From NCBI RefSeq assembly GCF_014652815.1, contig NZ_BMZN01000004.1, positions 3,137 through 67,136 on the forward strand: 64,000 nucleotides of DNA, given 5' to 3'. The notes beneath the pieces were generated by a model, which saw only the letters and a list, made by a program, of their open reading frames with translations, was not told where the DNA came from and made no database searches. Positions within the stretch are counted from its first letter, which is position 1. Every line of letters starts with the position of its first letter. Shown one piece after another: positions 17,012 through 24,433 of this stretch. The position numbers and the translations under genes are program-made. This DNA is from Alcaligenes pakistanensis (GTDB lineage Bacteria; Pseudomonadota; Gammaproteobacteria; Burkholderiales; Burkholderiaceae_B).

Positions 17012-17818
17012 ATGGAATCACTAATCGTTCTAACTCGTAAGGGTATGTCTGACTTTCGATACGAAGACGGTATTGCATGGTGGACAGCAGCCGCGAAAAG
17101 AGTACAAAACTGTGACTACGTTATCTGCACTCACAATCAACAGAATTCACCCGACATACACAGAAAAGCATTTCTTATTGGAAAGGTGAGTGGCGTTACT
17201 CAAAATGAGTATGGGCGTATATGCGTCAACATCAGCAAGTACGCGTACCTTGACGTACCCAGATACGGCCCTCTAAATCGGCTACCCTACTCATATGTCC
17301 CGACAAACGAGCTTGGACTTGATCTAGCGAAGCTCAACTGGGCTCTGTTTGATCCGGATAACCTTGCTATCGAAGATGAAACCATAGATGTACGCCAAGC
17401 ACTGAGGGCTGTAGAGGCAGAATCATCAGTAACAACACGGCGAGCATTGATAGAGGCTCGTATCGGCCAAGGAGCTTTCCGTAAGACACTTTTAAAACAA
17501 TGGCAAAGTGAGTGCCCGATAACAGGATGCACTATTCCTGAGGCACTTCGGGCATCTCACATCTTGGCATGGGCAGACAAACGAGCAACTAATCACGATA
17601 GGCTCAGCTCCAACAATGGGCTATTGCTTGCTGCCAGCGTTGACGCTTTGTTCGACCGGCACCTAATCAGCTTCTCTGATACTGGTGAGCTGCTGCTAAC
17701 CGAACAAATTGAAAATCAAGTAAGCGCACTGGGGATAATAAAGCGCTGCTTACCTCCACTGAATGCTGACCAAAAAAAATATTTAGCATTACACAGAGCG
17801 AAATTTGGGAAATTTTAA
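17012..17818 (+). CDS. HNH endonuclease with an N-terminal unknown domain
   Basis: The ATG at 17012 (MESLIVLTRKGMSDFRYEDG) has a purine-rich ribosome site; an upstream GTG at 16958 is less likely. The 268-residue product ends in an HNH domain (about residues 135-230): EARIGQGAFRKTLLKQW, CPITGC, LRASHILAWAD, SSNNGLLLAASVDALFDRHLISF. The N-terminal ~125 residues (DYVICTHNQQ, RKAFLIGKVSGVTQ, RICVNISKYA) look beta-rich and may sense DNA or a base modification (inference). It diverges from terS, unlike packaging-accessory HNH genes that run with the terminase. The C-terminus is strikingly like that of the protein at 38321-39742. Confidence 0.82.
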   Translation: MESLIVLTRKGMSDFRYEDGIAWWTAAAKRVQNCDYVICTHNQQNSPDIHRKAFLIGKVSGVTQNEYGRICVNISKYAYLDVPRYGPLNRLPYSYVPTNELGLDLAKLNWALFDPDNLAIEDETIDVRQALRAVEAESSVTTRRALIEARIGQGAFRKTLLKQWQSECPITGCTIPEALRASHILAWADKRATNHDRLSSNNGLLLAASVDALFDRHLISFSDTGELLLTEQIENQVSALGIIKRCLPPLNADQKKYLALHRAKFGKF

Positions 17819-17929
17819 GACAGTAAGGCGCAGAGTCTCCACGAGATAATGCCCCGCTGTGCCCAATCGTACGTACGTCAACTCATGGGCGCTGTTTTTC
17901 AATCAGCGCTCTTTCCTTGGCCCATAAAG

Positions 17930-17951
17930 AAAACCGCCCGGAGGCGGATGA
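17930..17951 (-). terminator. Terminator downstream of the 17955 gene
   Basis: Minus-strand CCGCC-TCCG-GGCGG followed by TTTTC, directly past the stop of the gene at 17955-18266. Confidence 0.7.
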
Positions 17952-17954
17952 AGG

Positions 17955-18266
17955 TTATTTTTGTTTTCGCTCTATATGAATAAAATTCTCTGAGGGGCTT
18001 AAAGTGAACTCATCGTTCCCTTCGTTTCTCAAGACGTTTTCTACGCCCTCGACAATTCTATCCTCCTGCCCCCAAAGATCTTGACCCACTGGGAACGGAG
18101 ATATCTGCTGTTCATAAGGATTGATATTGTCTATGAAATCCAATACAGCTTGCACTTCTTGGATTAGGGTTGCCATACATACACCCAAAAACTCACACTC
18201 TACCTGAAGCCGATCTGCTCCCCAACAAAAACCGCCGATCTCACGATGGGCGGGCGGAATCCGCAT
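17955..18266 (-). CDS. Small hypothetical phage protein
   Basis: The longest frame is 103 residues; a shorter version from the ATG at 18176 (MATLIQEVQAVLDFIDNINP) is equally possible, and neither start has a clear ribosome site. The product is acidic with a C-terminal SENFIHIERKQK. A terminator follows it. Function unknown. It lies between the HNH gene and the membrane protein genes of the late region. Confidence 0.5.
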   Translation of the reverse strand: MRIPPAHREIGGFCWGADRLQVECEFLGVCMATLIQEVQAVLDFIDNINPYEQQISPFPVGQDLWGQEDRIVEGVENVLRNEGNDEFTLSPSENFIHIERKQK

Positions 18267-18323
18267 GTGCTGAATGCGCTGAGTGATAAACTAGCATGCT
18301 TTCCCCCTTGGAAAAGCTACCCC

Positions 18324-18476
18324 ATGCCAATCATCATCCTTCTTCCGATCATTACATTACTTTCGCTCGTACTAGCCTGGCGAACGCGCGGAGTTGATCG
18401 AGCACTAAGCATTGCGATTACAGTGCTAAGTGCTGGTTTTTCGGCAGTTTATTTCTCTATATTATCTGCGCTTTGA
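18324..18476 (+). CDS. 50-residue two-helix membrane protein
   Basis: Starting at ATG 18324 (MPIIILLPIITLLSLVLAWR), the protein has two hydrophobic segments (residues ~2-18 and ~31-48) separated by a short basic loop (RTRGVDRA). The upstream GGAAAAG could serve as a weak ribosome site. It is encoded against the late operon direction. Size and topology would suit a holin-like or exclusion peptide, but there is no direct evidence. Confidence 0.4.
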   Translation: MPIIILLPIITLLSLVLAWRTRGVDRALSIAITVLSAGFSAVYFSILSAL

Positions 18477-18642
18477 GCCGATCGCCCACAACAGCCAGCC
18501 CTGCACATCAAAACAAAAGCCCGCTCAATCTTTCAACTGGTGCGCCATTACTGCCTAGAAGATTTCGGCATATCTATTCACCGATTTTCGATATGGGGAG
18601 AAACATAAGAAATGGCTACGTGTTTTCCTCAGCCTAATCGAC

Positions 18643-18661
18643 AGCTAGGCAACGCCTAGCT
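18643..18661. repeat. Short inverted repeat
   Basis: AGCTAGGC-AAC-GCCTAGCT is a perfect 8-bp stem in the 250-bp gap between 18476 and 18726. It could be a regulatory hairpin or protein site. Nothing else is visible in this gap. Confidence 0.5.
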
Positions 18662-18689
18662 AGCGGGCCAATTTTTTTCATCCATAAAA

Positions 18690-18713
18690 AAAGCCGTCTC
18701 TCGGGGCAGCTAA
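18690..18713 (-). terminator. Possible terminator after the Ala/Gly-rich protein gene
   Basis: Minus-strand reading gives GCC-loop-GGC followed by seven T just past the stop at 18726. The stem is short. Confidence 0.5.
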
Positions 18714-18725
18714 TCGTACGACCTG

Positions 18726-19121
18726 TTAGGGCGTCTGTCGCCAACTTTTGTATGCCTTGTAACCAAAGTATCCAGCTACTCCAACGATTGCTGCCCCAGC
18801 TAGAGCGGCACCAGCCACAACAACCGCACCTGTAGTGGCGGCGGTAGTGGCGGCCGTGGTGGCCACGGCAGTGACGCCTCCAGCCATCCCAGCCCCCCCG
18901 GCGGTAACGGCACCCCCACCAGCCGTAGCCAATGCGGCTGTCGTGGCTGACGCGGCTGCGCCCGCACCAACGCCAGCTGCACCTGTTGCAGCAGTCGCAG
19001 CCCCAGCGGCAATCCCACCCAGGGAAGAAGCGCCTATTGCGCCACCCCCAGCAGCCCCAGCCGCGGCGAATACGCCTCCAGCAGCCACCTCATCACCATT
19101 AACCTGCATATGCGACTCCAC
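18726..19121 (-). CDS. Ala/Gly/Thr-rich membrane protein
   Basis: About 60 percent of the 131 residues are Ala, Gly or Thr (AAAGAAGGGAIGASSLGGIAAG, then TTAATTAATTGAVVVAGAALA). Glycine-zipper-like spacing and a final hydrophobic helix (AALAGAAIVGVAGYFGYKAYK) suggest insertion into membranes. It lies in the late operon before the terminase genes, where lysis genes often are. No holin family is recognised. Low complexity makes homology searches unreliable. Confidence 0.55.
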   Translation of the reverse strand: MESHMQVNGDEVAAGGVFAAAGAAGGGAIGASSLGGIAAGAATAATGAAGVGAGAAASATTAALATAGGGAVTAGGAGMAGGVTAVATTAATTAATTGAVVVAGAALAGAAIVGVAGYFGYKAYKSWRQTP

Positions 19122-19276
19122 AATAAGTTACTAGACAATACACATTGTCAGCATACTATATCTGGGTCATGCCGTCGTTCTTGTGCCGCCTATCTTTCCA
19201 TCTGGGAACTAAAGGCCATCACTCCATCGGATGGAGCGCCTAAAAACCCAGCCAATCTTCCGATGGGTGGGCCTGT

Positions 19277-19582
19277 TCAAAACCTATAGGCACAGTTGTG
19301 CTGCTGATAATGTAATGGTTCTTGAAATGGTTTTCCAGGGCCTGATGTTATGCTTTCCGCCCACCACCAATCCGCGTGGGCGCCATTACCTACTTCGCTA
19401 CGATTCGATCGGATATGCCCTGTAGACTCCAGGTCGCGTAACACACGCCAAACGCCAGTGCGGATTACTGCCCGCCGTTTCTGATCGGCATTGCCGCCTA
19501 CGTAATTGATGATCTGCCGCATTTTAAAGCGACGCCCCGGATACGCCGCCAGCAGATCTATCACCTCCGACGCGTACTTCAC
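19277..19582 (-). CDS. Small winged-helix-like protein
   Basis: The 101-residue protein (MKYASEVIDLLAAYPGRRFK, QIINYVGG, VWRVLRDLESTGHIRSNR) fits a winged helix-turn-helix: two helices, then a 'wing' ending WWWAES. Its start overlaps the upstream Q-like gene by 4 bases. A role in late gene control is possible. Confidence 0.6.
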   Translation of the reverse strand: MKYASEVIDLLAAYPGRRFKMRQIINYVGGNADQKRRAVIRTGVWRVLRDLESTGHIRSNRSEVGNGAHADWWWAESITSGPGKPFQEPLHYQQHNCAYRF

Positions 19583-19938
19583 AGCAATACCTCCTTTTCT
19601 ACCTTGGCCCTGAATCCTTCCAGGTGCCGTTTGTAATCCTCATCCCGCAAGATGGCCCCGGTGATCTGGCGAATCCATCGGCGCGCTACCACCAGGCGAT
19701 CAGATGCCGATAAGTTGCCGAAGTGTGAGTTCTTGCGGGTGTACTCGGCTTGCACCACCATGGCCTGATAGCGAGGCAAGCGCTGGTACAAGGCATCCAC
19801 TGCCTGGGCATGGTCTTGGTTGATCGGGCGGTAGTCGTCCTCCCAGGGAACATACCGCTCCATGTTCCCGACCGTCTCGCCCGACCAGCACCAGCGAGCC
19901 CAGTTCCAGAGCAAATCATCGCCGCTCAGTTTTTGCAT
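19579..19938 (-). CDS. Candidate late-gene antitermination regulator (Q-like)
   Basis: The 119-residue protein begins with an aromatic segment (LLWNWARWCWSGETVGNMER), then PINQDHAQAVDALYQRLPRYQAMVVQAEYTRKNS and a C-terminal helix-turn-helix-like region (LSASDRLVVARRWIRQITGAIL). This organisation resembles phage Q / sigma-like ArpU antiterminators. It is the last-but-one gene of the replication operon and directly precedes the late region, the standard site for such regulators. Several terminators inside the late operon make an antiterminator necessary, which supports the call. Confidence 0.5.
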   Translation of the reverse strand: MQKLSGDDLLWNWARWCWSGETVGNMERYVPWEDDYRPINQDHAQAVDALYQRLPRYQAMVVQAEYTRKNSHFGNLSASDRLVVARRWIRQITGAILRDEDYKRHLEGFRAKVEKEVLL

Positions 19939-20086
19939 GGCTGCCCTCCCCGAATAATGCTTTAAGTCCTTCCCGTGCCCTTTCCTGCTTTACCTCTGGC
20001 TGCCGCTCCTGGTGCTCTTGCCGTTTACGGCGCACGAAGTCAACGTGCTTCGATAGGTCTTGGTACATCCAGCTTGGGTATGACAT
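19916..20086 (-). CDS. Small basic protein between the nuclease and Q-like genes
   Basis: This 56-residue gene begins MSYPSWMYQDLSKHVDFVRR at ATG 20086 and ends AKTERR at a TGA at 19916. AGGGAGG stands seven bases before the start, an excellent ribosome site, and its end overlaps the next gene by 23 bases. The body is charged and helical (KRQEHQERQPEVKQERAREG). Function unknown. Confidence 0.7.
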   Translation of the reverse strand: MSYPSWMYQDLSKHVDFVRRKRQEHQERQPEVKQERAREGLKALFGEGSHAKTERR

Positions 20087-20088
20087 GG

Positions 20089-20424
20089 CTATACCTCCCT
20101 CACCGAAATGCCGTGGACCTGCAAGAGCAATTTTCGTTTGATGATGTAGTCCCGCGTGCGCATGCCCTTGGCGTCCTCGATTACCTGCTTACCGGTGCGG
20201 GCGTCCGTATACCGGAAATCAGCCACGTACTCACAGGCCCGCTCAGGCCTGCCGTCATCGCGGCGCTGCTTGGGGATCAGCTCGAAACGCGGCTGCAGTT
20301 CCAGGCCGGTGATCTGCCCTGCCCGCTCCAATAATTTGAGCTGGCTGTATCGCTCCGCTTCGCGAAGGCTGTCAAACCTGATGCCGTTCAGCACGACCTT
20401 GCGGTTTCCGTACTTGCGCTTCAT
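20089..20424 (-). CDS. DUF1064 nuclease-like protein
   Basis: The 111-residue protein matches DUF1064: KYGNRKVVLNGIRFDSLREAERYSQLKLL, then LELQPRFELIP, YVADFRYTDARTGKQVIEDAKG, and RDYIIKRKLLLQVHG. The pattern E...DF...(I/V)EDxKG fits a PD-(D/E)XK nuclease core. In other phages it occupies the place of RusA and probably resolves branched DNA before packaging (inference). It overlaps the upstream gene by 4 bases. Confidence 0.82.
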   Translation of the reverse strand: MKRKYGNRKVVLNGIRFDSLREAERYSQLKLLERAGQITGLELQPRFELIPKQRRDDGRPERACEYVADFRYTDARTGKQVIEDAKGMRTRDYIIKRKLLLQVHGISVREV

Positions 20425-21074
20425 GCTTGCAGCCTCCGCGGCGAACTGGGCGCCAAGGCCTCTTGCATTTCACTGTCGCTGAGCTGCTGGAATCCGATAC
20501 GCTGGGTATCGGAACCGTTCTGCAGCACCAGCTTGGCGCGCACGGCATCACCGATCAGCACCGGCGGCTCAATAGGCTGGCCAGCCTGGCTGTTCTGCGC
20601 CTCAGCAATACCGGGCAGCCAACGGGGATACTCCAGGCTAGGGCGTGTGGCGTAGCCCCGGTAGCGGTTCTCGAACTCACGCGCCACAAACGGCCACTCG
20701 TCCTCTTTCTTCGTCCCTAGCGCGATCCAGCCGCCCATATCCTGCAGAACCAGCAGAATGATCGGGTCGTCGAAGGTCACGCTGCGGTAAGTACCAACAT
20801 TGCGCACAGCCTTGTCGACCTTGGCCCACGCCACTAAGGCGCTGTCTTGCGTCGACCCACGCAACAGCTTCACGATGTCTGAAGGTTTCGGTACATACTG
20901 ACCGTTGTCAGGATTCACGCAGTGGCGATTAATGGCTTCACTTACGGCTGGATAATCAAAGGGTTTCATGGCCTCCCACCAGACGTTCAACGCAAAGCGC
21001 GATGTGTCCCTGTGGTAGAAGGCATAAACATCGGCCATAAGGCCAAAGAACTGCTGTTTTTCAGTGTCGTGCAT
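20421..21074 (-). CDS. DUF6475-like replication-associated protein
   Basis: This 217-residue protein contains FFGLMADVYAFYHRDTSRFALNVWWEAMKPFDYPAV, RHCVNPDNGQYVPKPSDIV and STQDSALVAWAKVDKAV. I recognise these from phage proteins annotated DUF6475 that follow an O-like initiator gene. Its location suggests a helicase-loader (P-like) role, although it lacks an obvious AAA+ Walker motif. That function is inference. Confidence 0.65.
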   Translation of the reverse strand: MHDTEKQQFFGLMADVYAFYHRDTSRFALNVWWEAMKPFDYPAVSEAINRHCVNPDNGQYVPKPSDIVKLLRGSTQDSALVAWAKVDKAVRNVGTYRSVTFDDPIILLVLQDMGGWIALGTKKEDEWPFVAREFENRYRGYATRPSLEYPRWLPGIAEAQNSQAGQPIEPPVLIGDAVRAKLVLQNGSDTQRIGFQQLSDSEMQEALAPSSPRRLQA

Positions 21075-21075
21075 C

Positions 21076-21906
21076 TCAGGACTCCAAAGCGGCTAGACGG
21101 GCAATTTCTCGGTTTCGGGACTCCAGTGCCTCCTGGCGATTCAAGCCTCCGGACTGCGCTGAGGGCCCTTGTCCGGTGTTGCTTTCCTTGACGCCAAAAA
21201 GCCCAGTCCAACCACGCTCAATGCTCTGCTCAATGGCGGCTATGGGGTCCTGCCCAGCGGCATGTAGCTTGCCGAGTGTTCGCAGAGAAAGCCGTTTGGC
21301 TGCCTCCGTCCAAGCCTTACCGGATTTTTCTTTTCGGAATTCATCCCACATCGACCACGAATCAGAGTCCAGCCAGTCGGGCAAAGCCAAGGCTTCAGCC
21401 TTTGATGGTTTATGACGGTTACTTGATGGTTCTATGGTGGTTATATGCGGGTGCAACCCGTTGCACCCTTTCATGTCGCCGTTTGCACCCTTTGTGTCGT
21501 CAGATGCGCCCTTTATGTCGTGGATTGCGCCCTTTTCGGGTGGATTAATGGGCGCAAAATCTGCACCGTTTTTCCCATCAGAAATGGGTGCAATTTCTGC
21601 ACCGTTTTCTTGGCCCGGTAAATCGCCACCTTTAATCCAATCAAGGTTGACTCGATACTCACGAGACTGCCCCCGTCCACCATGACCGCTATTGACCAGA
21701 ATCAGCCAGCCAGACTCTTCCATCCTGCGTAGCTGATACTGGACTGTGCGGCGCGACTGACGAGTCTTGATCATCAAATGCTCAATGGACGGGAACACCT
21801 TGCATCCGTCGTCATCAGCGTGATCGGCCAGCGCCAGGGCGAGAATCATCTCACCGCCACCGACCGGGTACCGTTCAAATACGGCCGTCATTACCTTGAC
21901 GCTCAT
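21076..21906 (-). CDS. HTH replication initiator (O-like)
   Basis: The 276-residue protein starts with a winged HTH (MSVKVMTAVFERYPVGGGEM, then FPSIEHLMIKTRQSRRTVQYQLRRMEESGWL), typical of phage replication proteins. The middle (residues ~95-155) is made of short repeats (NGAEIAPIS, NGADFAPIN, KGAIHDIKGA, KGANGDMKG) whose DNA forms iteron-like direct repeats. The C-terminal part (WSMWDEFRKEKSGKAWTEAAKRL) is a helical domain seen in such proteins. ATGA overlaps link it to the upstream nuclease gene. It probably binds the origin inside its own gene, as lambda O does. Confidence 0.75.
   Translation of the reverse strand: MSVKVMTAVFERYPVGGGEMILALALADHADDDGCKVFPSIEHLMIKTRQSRRTVQYQLRRMEESGWLILVNSGHGGRGQSREYRVNLDWIKGGDLPGQENGAEIAPISDGKNGADFAPINPPEKGAIHDIKGASDDTKGANGDMKGCNGLHPHITTIEPSSNRHKPSKAEALALPDWLDSDSWSMWDEFRKEKSGKAWTEAAKRLSLRTLGKLHAAGQDPIAAIEQSIERGWTGLFGVKESNTGQGPSAQSGGLNRQEALESRNREIARLAALES
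21461..21608. repeat. Iteron-like repeats, candidate replication origin
   Basis: Four units of the form TTGC(A/G)CCCTTT.TGTCG start at 21461, 21483, 21504 and 21525, with GC(A/G)CCC cores spaced 22, 21 and 21 bases; the fourth unit diverges after CCCTTT. Two further units ATGGG(C/T)GCAA(A/T)(A/T)TCTGC with ACCGTTTT follow at 21548 and 21584, 36 bases apart. All lie within the initiator gene. One to two helical turns of spacing inside an initiator gene is the layout of lambdoid origins. Confidence 0.6.
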
Positions 21907-22301
21907 ACAAACTCCTTATCCCGCACTGGTCGCCAAGCAGCGAACGCACGCTCCCAGATCGTTTTCTTCTCATCGCGAGTAAATCGCCGCCCTTGGTCCA
22001 ACTCTGCGTGGCAGGCATGGCAGCCAGGGACGGTATAAAAATCAGGGGCTTTCAGTGCGCCTGCCTTGTCGTACTCCAGCCAGTTGGGATGACACGGGAC
22101 CACAGTCGGGTCGTCGGGATAGCTGCGACATAGCCCGGGAATCTGCAAATAACATGGATGGCCACGCACGGCATTGCGCAGCTTGGCGTCGTGCCGCCCG
22201 ACTCGTTTCTTAGGCGTCCGCTTCTTCCAGTCCGTAACTTTCATCGGCTTATAAGTGCGCAGCGGTCCGCCGGCACGCAGGGTGCTGTTCCACGCTCTCA
22301 T
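21903..22301 (-). CDS. YbcO-like (DUF1364) nuclease
   Basis: Start set at ATG 22301, which overlaps the ninB stop (ATGA). The 132-residue product matches DUF1364/YbcO: LRNAVRGHPCYLQIPGLCRSYPD, VPCHPNWLEYDKAG, FYTVPGCHACHAELDQG. The conserved Cys/His residues form an HNH-like metal site. Lambdoid prophages keep this gene in the nin region, where it assists recombination. Confidence 0.78.
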   Translation of the reverse strand: MRAWNSTLRAGGPLRTYKPMKVTDWKKRTPKKRVGRHDAKLRNAVRGHPCYLQIPGLCRSYPDDPTVVPCHPNWLEYDKAGALKAPDFYTVPGCHACHAELDQGRRFTRDEKKTIWERAFAAWRPVRDKEFV

Positions 22302-22708
22302 GAGAACTCCACTCCATAATCTTGGGCGGCATGAGCCTGAACACGCTCGCAATACTCGGAGAACTGCGAGACCGTCATATCAGTAGTGGAAAGCCGACGG
22401 GTTACCACCTCACCATCGGGCAGCGTGATGTCCTCGCAAACCCCGAACAAGCGTCCATACAGTTCGTGCCAGGACTCTTTGCTGAACTGGCGCCCGCCTA
22501 CCCAGGCCTGCTCAGCGATCGGTGTAATCACGGCAGCCCAGTAGTAGCGGTTCTGGACGCTGCGACGCTTTGCTTCTGCTTGAGTCACGATGACCTTGAG
22601 CGGCTTATCGTTGTCGATCGCGGCACGCGCATTCGCCCGCACCAATGCCACAAGATTGTTCCAACTCAGTCCATCCCGAAGCGTGAATTCTCGATAGATC
22701 AAACGCAT
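22298..22708 (-). CDS. ninB: NinB recombination mediator
   Basis: Start placed at ATG 22708 (MRLIYREFTLRDGLSWNNLV); a longer frame has no ribosome site. The 136-residue product carries the NinB/lambda Orf pattern PLKVIVTQAEAKRRSVQNRYYWA and a C-terminal RRLSTTDMTVSQFSEYCERVQAHAAQDYGVEF. NinB binds single-stranded DNA and loads recombinases. It is coupled to the nuclease gene behind it. Confidence 0.88.
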   Translation of the reverse strand: MRLIYREFTLRDGLSWNNLVALVRANARAAIDNDKPLKVIVTQAEAKRRSVQNRYYWAAVITPIAEQAWVGGRQFSKESWHELYGRLFGVCEDITLPDGEVVTRRLSTTDMTVSQFSEYCERVQAHAAQDYGVEFS

Positions 22709-22709
22709 G

Positions 22710-23282
22710 TCAGGCCTCCACGTGCTTACGCTGGGCGATCTGCTCTTCCAGTGCTGAACGCGCCGCACGTTGGGTGCCGATGGATTCGGACAGCTCTTTA
22801 TGCGCTGCTTCCATCGCGTCCAGGCTGGTGTCTTGGGATAAGTTCAACACCGCCGCCATGGCTTCCGAACCTTCCTTGTTGATCGCTTTTACGCGGTCCA
22901 CCACATCGAACTCTTGCCCGAAGCAGAAAATGAACTTGCGCGCGGAGAAGCCCAGAGGACGCAACATTTCGTTCACATAGGCGTAGCGCAGGTCTTCTGG
23001 CATGGCCAGGAGAATGGACTGCTCGAAGTTCGCTGGCATGTAGTTGCTGTCTTTGGTCTGATCGTCGAGCCAGCGGAAGATCCGATCAGCCGCGTTCTTG
23101 GCCAACGTAAATGTGTCACCGGCTGTCTCGAAACGAACTTTGCTGCTGGACTCCAGGCCGTGACGTTGATGGGTTTCAACAATGGCCAGCGCCACCGCCT
23201 CCCGGCTACCTACGCGCGCACGCCATTGGTCCACGTAATGCAGCAAGGTCTTTAGCTTGGATTTGTGCGACTCGTTTCGCAT
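22710..23282 (-). CDS. YdaT/CII-like regulatory protein
   Basis: This 190-residue protein has SREAVALAIVETHQRHGLES, a middle KNAADRIFRWLDDQTKDSNYMPANFEQSILLAMPEDLRYAYVNEML and a C-terminal coiled coil. The 'RIFRWLDD...SILLAMPEDLR' motif is the one I associate with YdaT-type prophage proteins, found next to a Cro/YdaS-like gene and thought to act like CII. It is the second gene of the leftward early operon. Regulatory or toxic roles are both reported for relatives; which applies is unknown. Confidence 0.6.
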   Translation of the reverse strand: MRNESHKSKLKTLLHYVDQWRARVGSREAVALAIVETHQRHGLESSSKVRFETAGDTFTLAKNAADRIFRWLDDQTKDSNYMPANFEQSILLAMPEDLRYAYVNEMLRPLGFSARKFIFCFGQEFDVVDRVKAINKEGSEAMAAVLNLSQDTSLDAMEAAHKELSESIGTQRAARSALEEQIAQRKHVEA

Positions 23283-23345
23283 GATTGATCCGTCCTGCTT
23301 TCGTAAAGTAGCCCCTGAGACCTTTGCAATCCTCGGGAACTACGT

Positions 23346-23552
23346 ATGGATAAGAATCTGAATGGGCCGGACACTACCGGCATGGATGAAGAAATCGACT
23401 TTGAACGCCTGGAACTACTGGACCGTGCCACGGAGTTGGCCAGGCAAATGTTTGAATACCCAACAGAGGCTCACGTAGAAGGCGTGCTGGATCGATTGCT
23501 TTGGAATGAATTTCACGGTTTAGGTGAAGCAGGGGCCTCTACCCTTCACTAA
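23346..23552 (+). CDS. Small acidic protein opposite the early operon
   Basis: The 68-residue acidic product (MDKNLNGPDTTGMDEEIDFE..., ending AGASTLH) lies between the Cro-like and YdaT-like genes on the opposite strand. A GCCGAT-GGGA-ATCGGC hairpin followed by CGCTTTTC lies just after its stop, which supports a real transcript. Only GGGAA precedes the start. It would be antisense to the early operon leader, reminiscent of lambda oop. Function unknown. Confidence 0.45.
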   Translation: MDKNLNGPDTTGMDEEIDFERLELLDRATELARQMFEYPTEAHVEGVLDRLLWNEFHGLGEAGASTLH

Positions 23553-23594
23553 ATGTCTGTGGGGCCGATGGGAATCGGCTCCCGCTTTTCTGGA

Positions 23595-23855
23595 TCACAC
23601 ATTTGCGCGCTCCGCATAGTTTGGGTTTCCTGAACCTCGCACCACCGCCCAGTTCACTGATGGACATAGTCGTTCGCAGGAAACGCCAGTGAGAGACTCA
23701 ATAAGAGGCGCATGCTTTGCAGGCACTTCGCGACCTGGGTTTTTCCACTGATTCATAGCGCCGCGCGTCACTCCAATTGCACGAGCCAAGGCCGCCTCCG
23801 ACCCAAATTTCTGGGCCGCTACCTGAAGAGGATGGATAGGTTCTGTGGTTTTCAT
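23595..23855 (-). CDS. Cro/YdaS-like regulator
   Basis: The 86-residue protein has a single HTH of the YdaS type: AAQKFGSEAALARAIGVTRGAMNQWKNPGREVPAKHAPLIESLTGVSCERLCP. It is first in the leftward early operon, divergent from the repressor, as Cro is in lambda. The promoter is placed so that transcription would start at or next to the ATG, and no ribosome site is visible, so the mRNA may be leaderless. It probably represses the repressor promoter. Confidence 0.8.
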   Translation of the reverse strand: MKTTEPIHPLQVAAQKFGSEAALARAIGVTRGAMNQWKNPGREVPAKHAPLIESLTGVSCERLCPSVNWAVVRGSGNPNYAERANV

Positions 23856-23859
23856 GATC

Positions 23860-23890
23860 GAAGTATAGGATTTCTATACTTCATAGTCAA
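23860..23890 (-). promoter_or_regulatory. Early leftward promoter with embedded repressor operator
   Basis: On the minus strand: TTGACT (23885-23890), 17-base spacer, TATACT (23862-23867). A palindrome GAAGTATAG-5-CTATACTTC (23860-23882) covers the spacer and the -10 box. Seven bases past the -10 box is the A of the Cro-like ATG. Confidence 0.82.
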
Positions 23891-23936
23891 TATTAAATAG
23901 ACCATGCATGTACAGATTTTCTCTACACTCGGCAAC

Positions 23937-24284
23937 ATGAAGCTAAATGAATGGATCAAAGCGGCAAGGCAGTACAAAGAGCTGACTCAAGATCAGCTTG
24001 CGGAGCAGCTCGGCCTTACGAAAGCAAATATCTCAGCTTGGGAAGTCGGACGGCATGAACCGTCTTTTGGAAACCTAATCAAGATCGTCCAAATAACAGG
24101 GTTCGAGATGCCACTGCCTGGGCTTGATGCGCCGATAATCACGGAGTCCGCATGGCCATTCAGAAAAGTGAGTAAAGACAAGATTGAGGGCCTCGCCCCC
24201 CATGACCAAGCCGGCCTTGAGGCAGTTATCCTCCTGTCCGCCGCCCAGCTCGGCCTGGACGTGAAGAAAGACGAGAGCAAGTGA
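23937..24284 (+). CDS. Short prophage repressor (XRE HTH, no cleavage domain)
   Basis: Starting at ATG 23937, the 115-residue protein has an N-terminal XRE HTH (LNEWIKAARQYKELTQDQLAEQLGLTKANISAWEVGRHEP) and about 50 more residues (GLAPHDQAGLEAVILLSAAQLG). The LexA/CI-type autocleavage domain is absent. Divergent from the Cro-like gene across a palindromic operator, it is the likely lysogeny repressor. A TACACT box lies seven bases before the ATG, so this mRNA may also be leaderless. An upstream ATG at 23904 is an alternative start. Without a protease domain, RecA cannot cleave it in the usual way. Confidence 0.8.
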   Translation: MKLNEWIKAARQYKELTQDQLAEQLGLTKANISAWEVGRHEPSFGNLIKIVQITGFEMPLPGLDAPIITESAWPFRKVSKDKIEGLAPHDQAGLEAVILLSAAQLGLDVKKDESK

Positions 24285-24347
24285 ATGACTGGAAACGTGA
24301 CCCAGCCCAGGGAGGCTGTACGTAAGAAGGATTGAGCAGGAAGAGAC

Positions 24348-24374
24348 AAGGACCCATTCGGGTCCTTATTTTTT
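24348..24374 (+). terminator. Repressor gene terminator
   Basis: A perfect 8-bp stem AAGGACCC-ATTC-GGGTCCTT followed by ATTTTTT. It separates the repressor from the ParB-like cassette. Confidence 0.9.
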
Positions 24375-24433
24375 ATACATAAAGTAATTAAATTTAAACA
24401 CTTCTATCATCATGTAAAGTGGAGGAAACACAT

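Noticed and set aside
18726-19134. Long plus-strand Ala/Pro-rich frame opposite the Ala/Gly-rich protein
   Set aside because: GC-rich low-complexity sequence opens frames on both strands; the minus-strand reading fits the operon direction and ends in a membrane helix.
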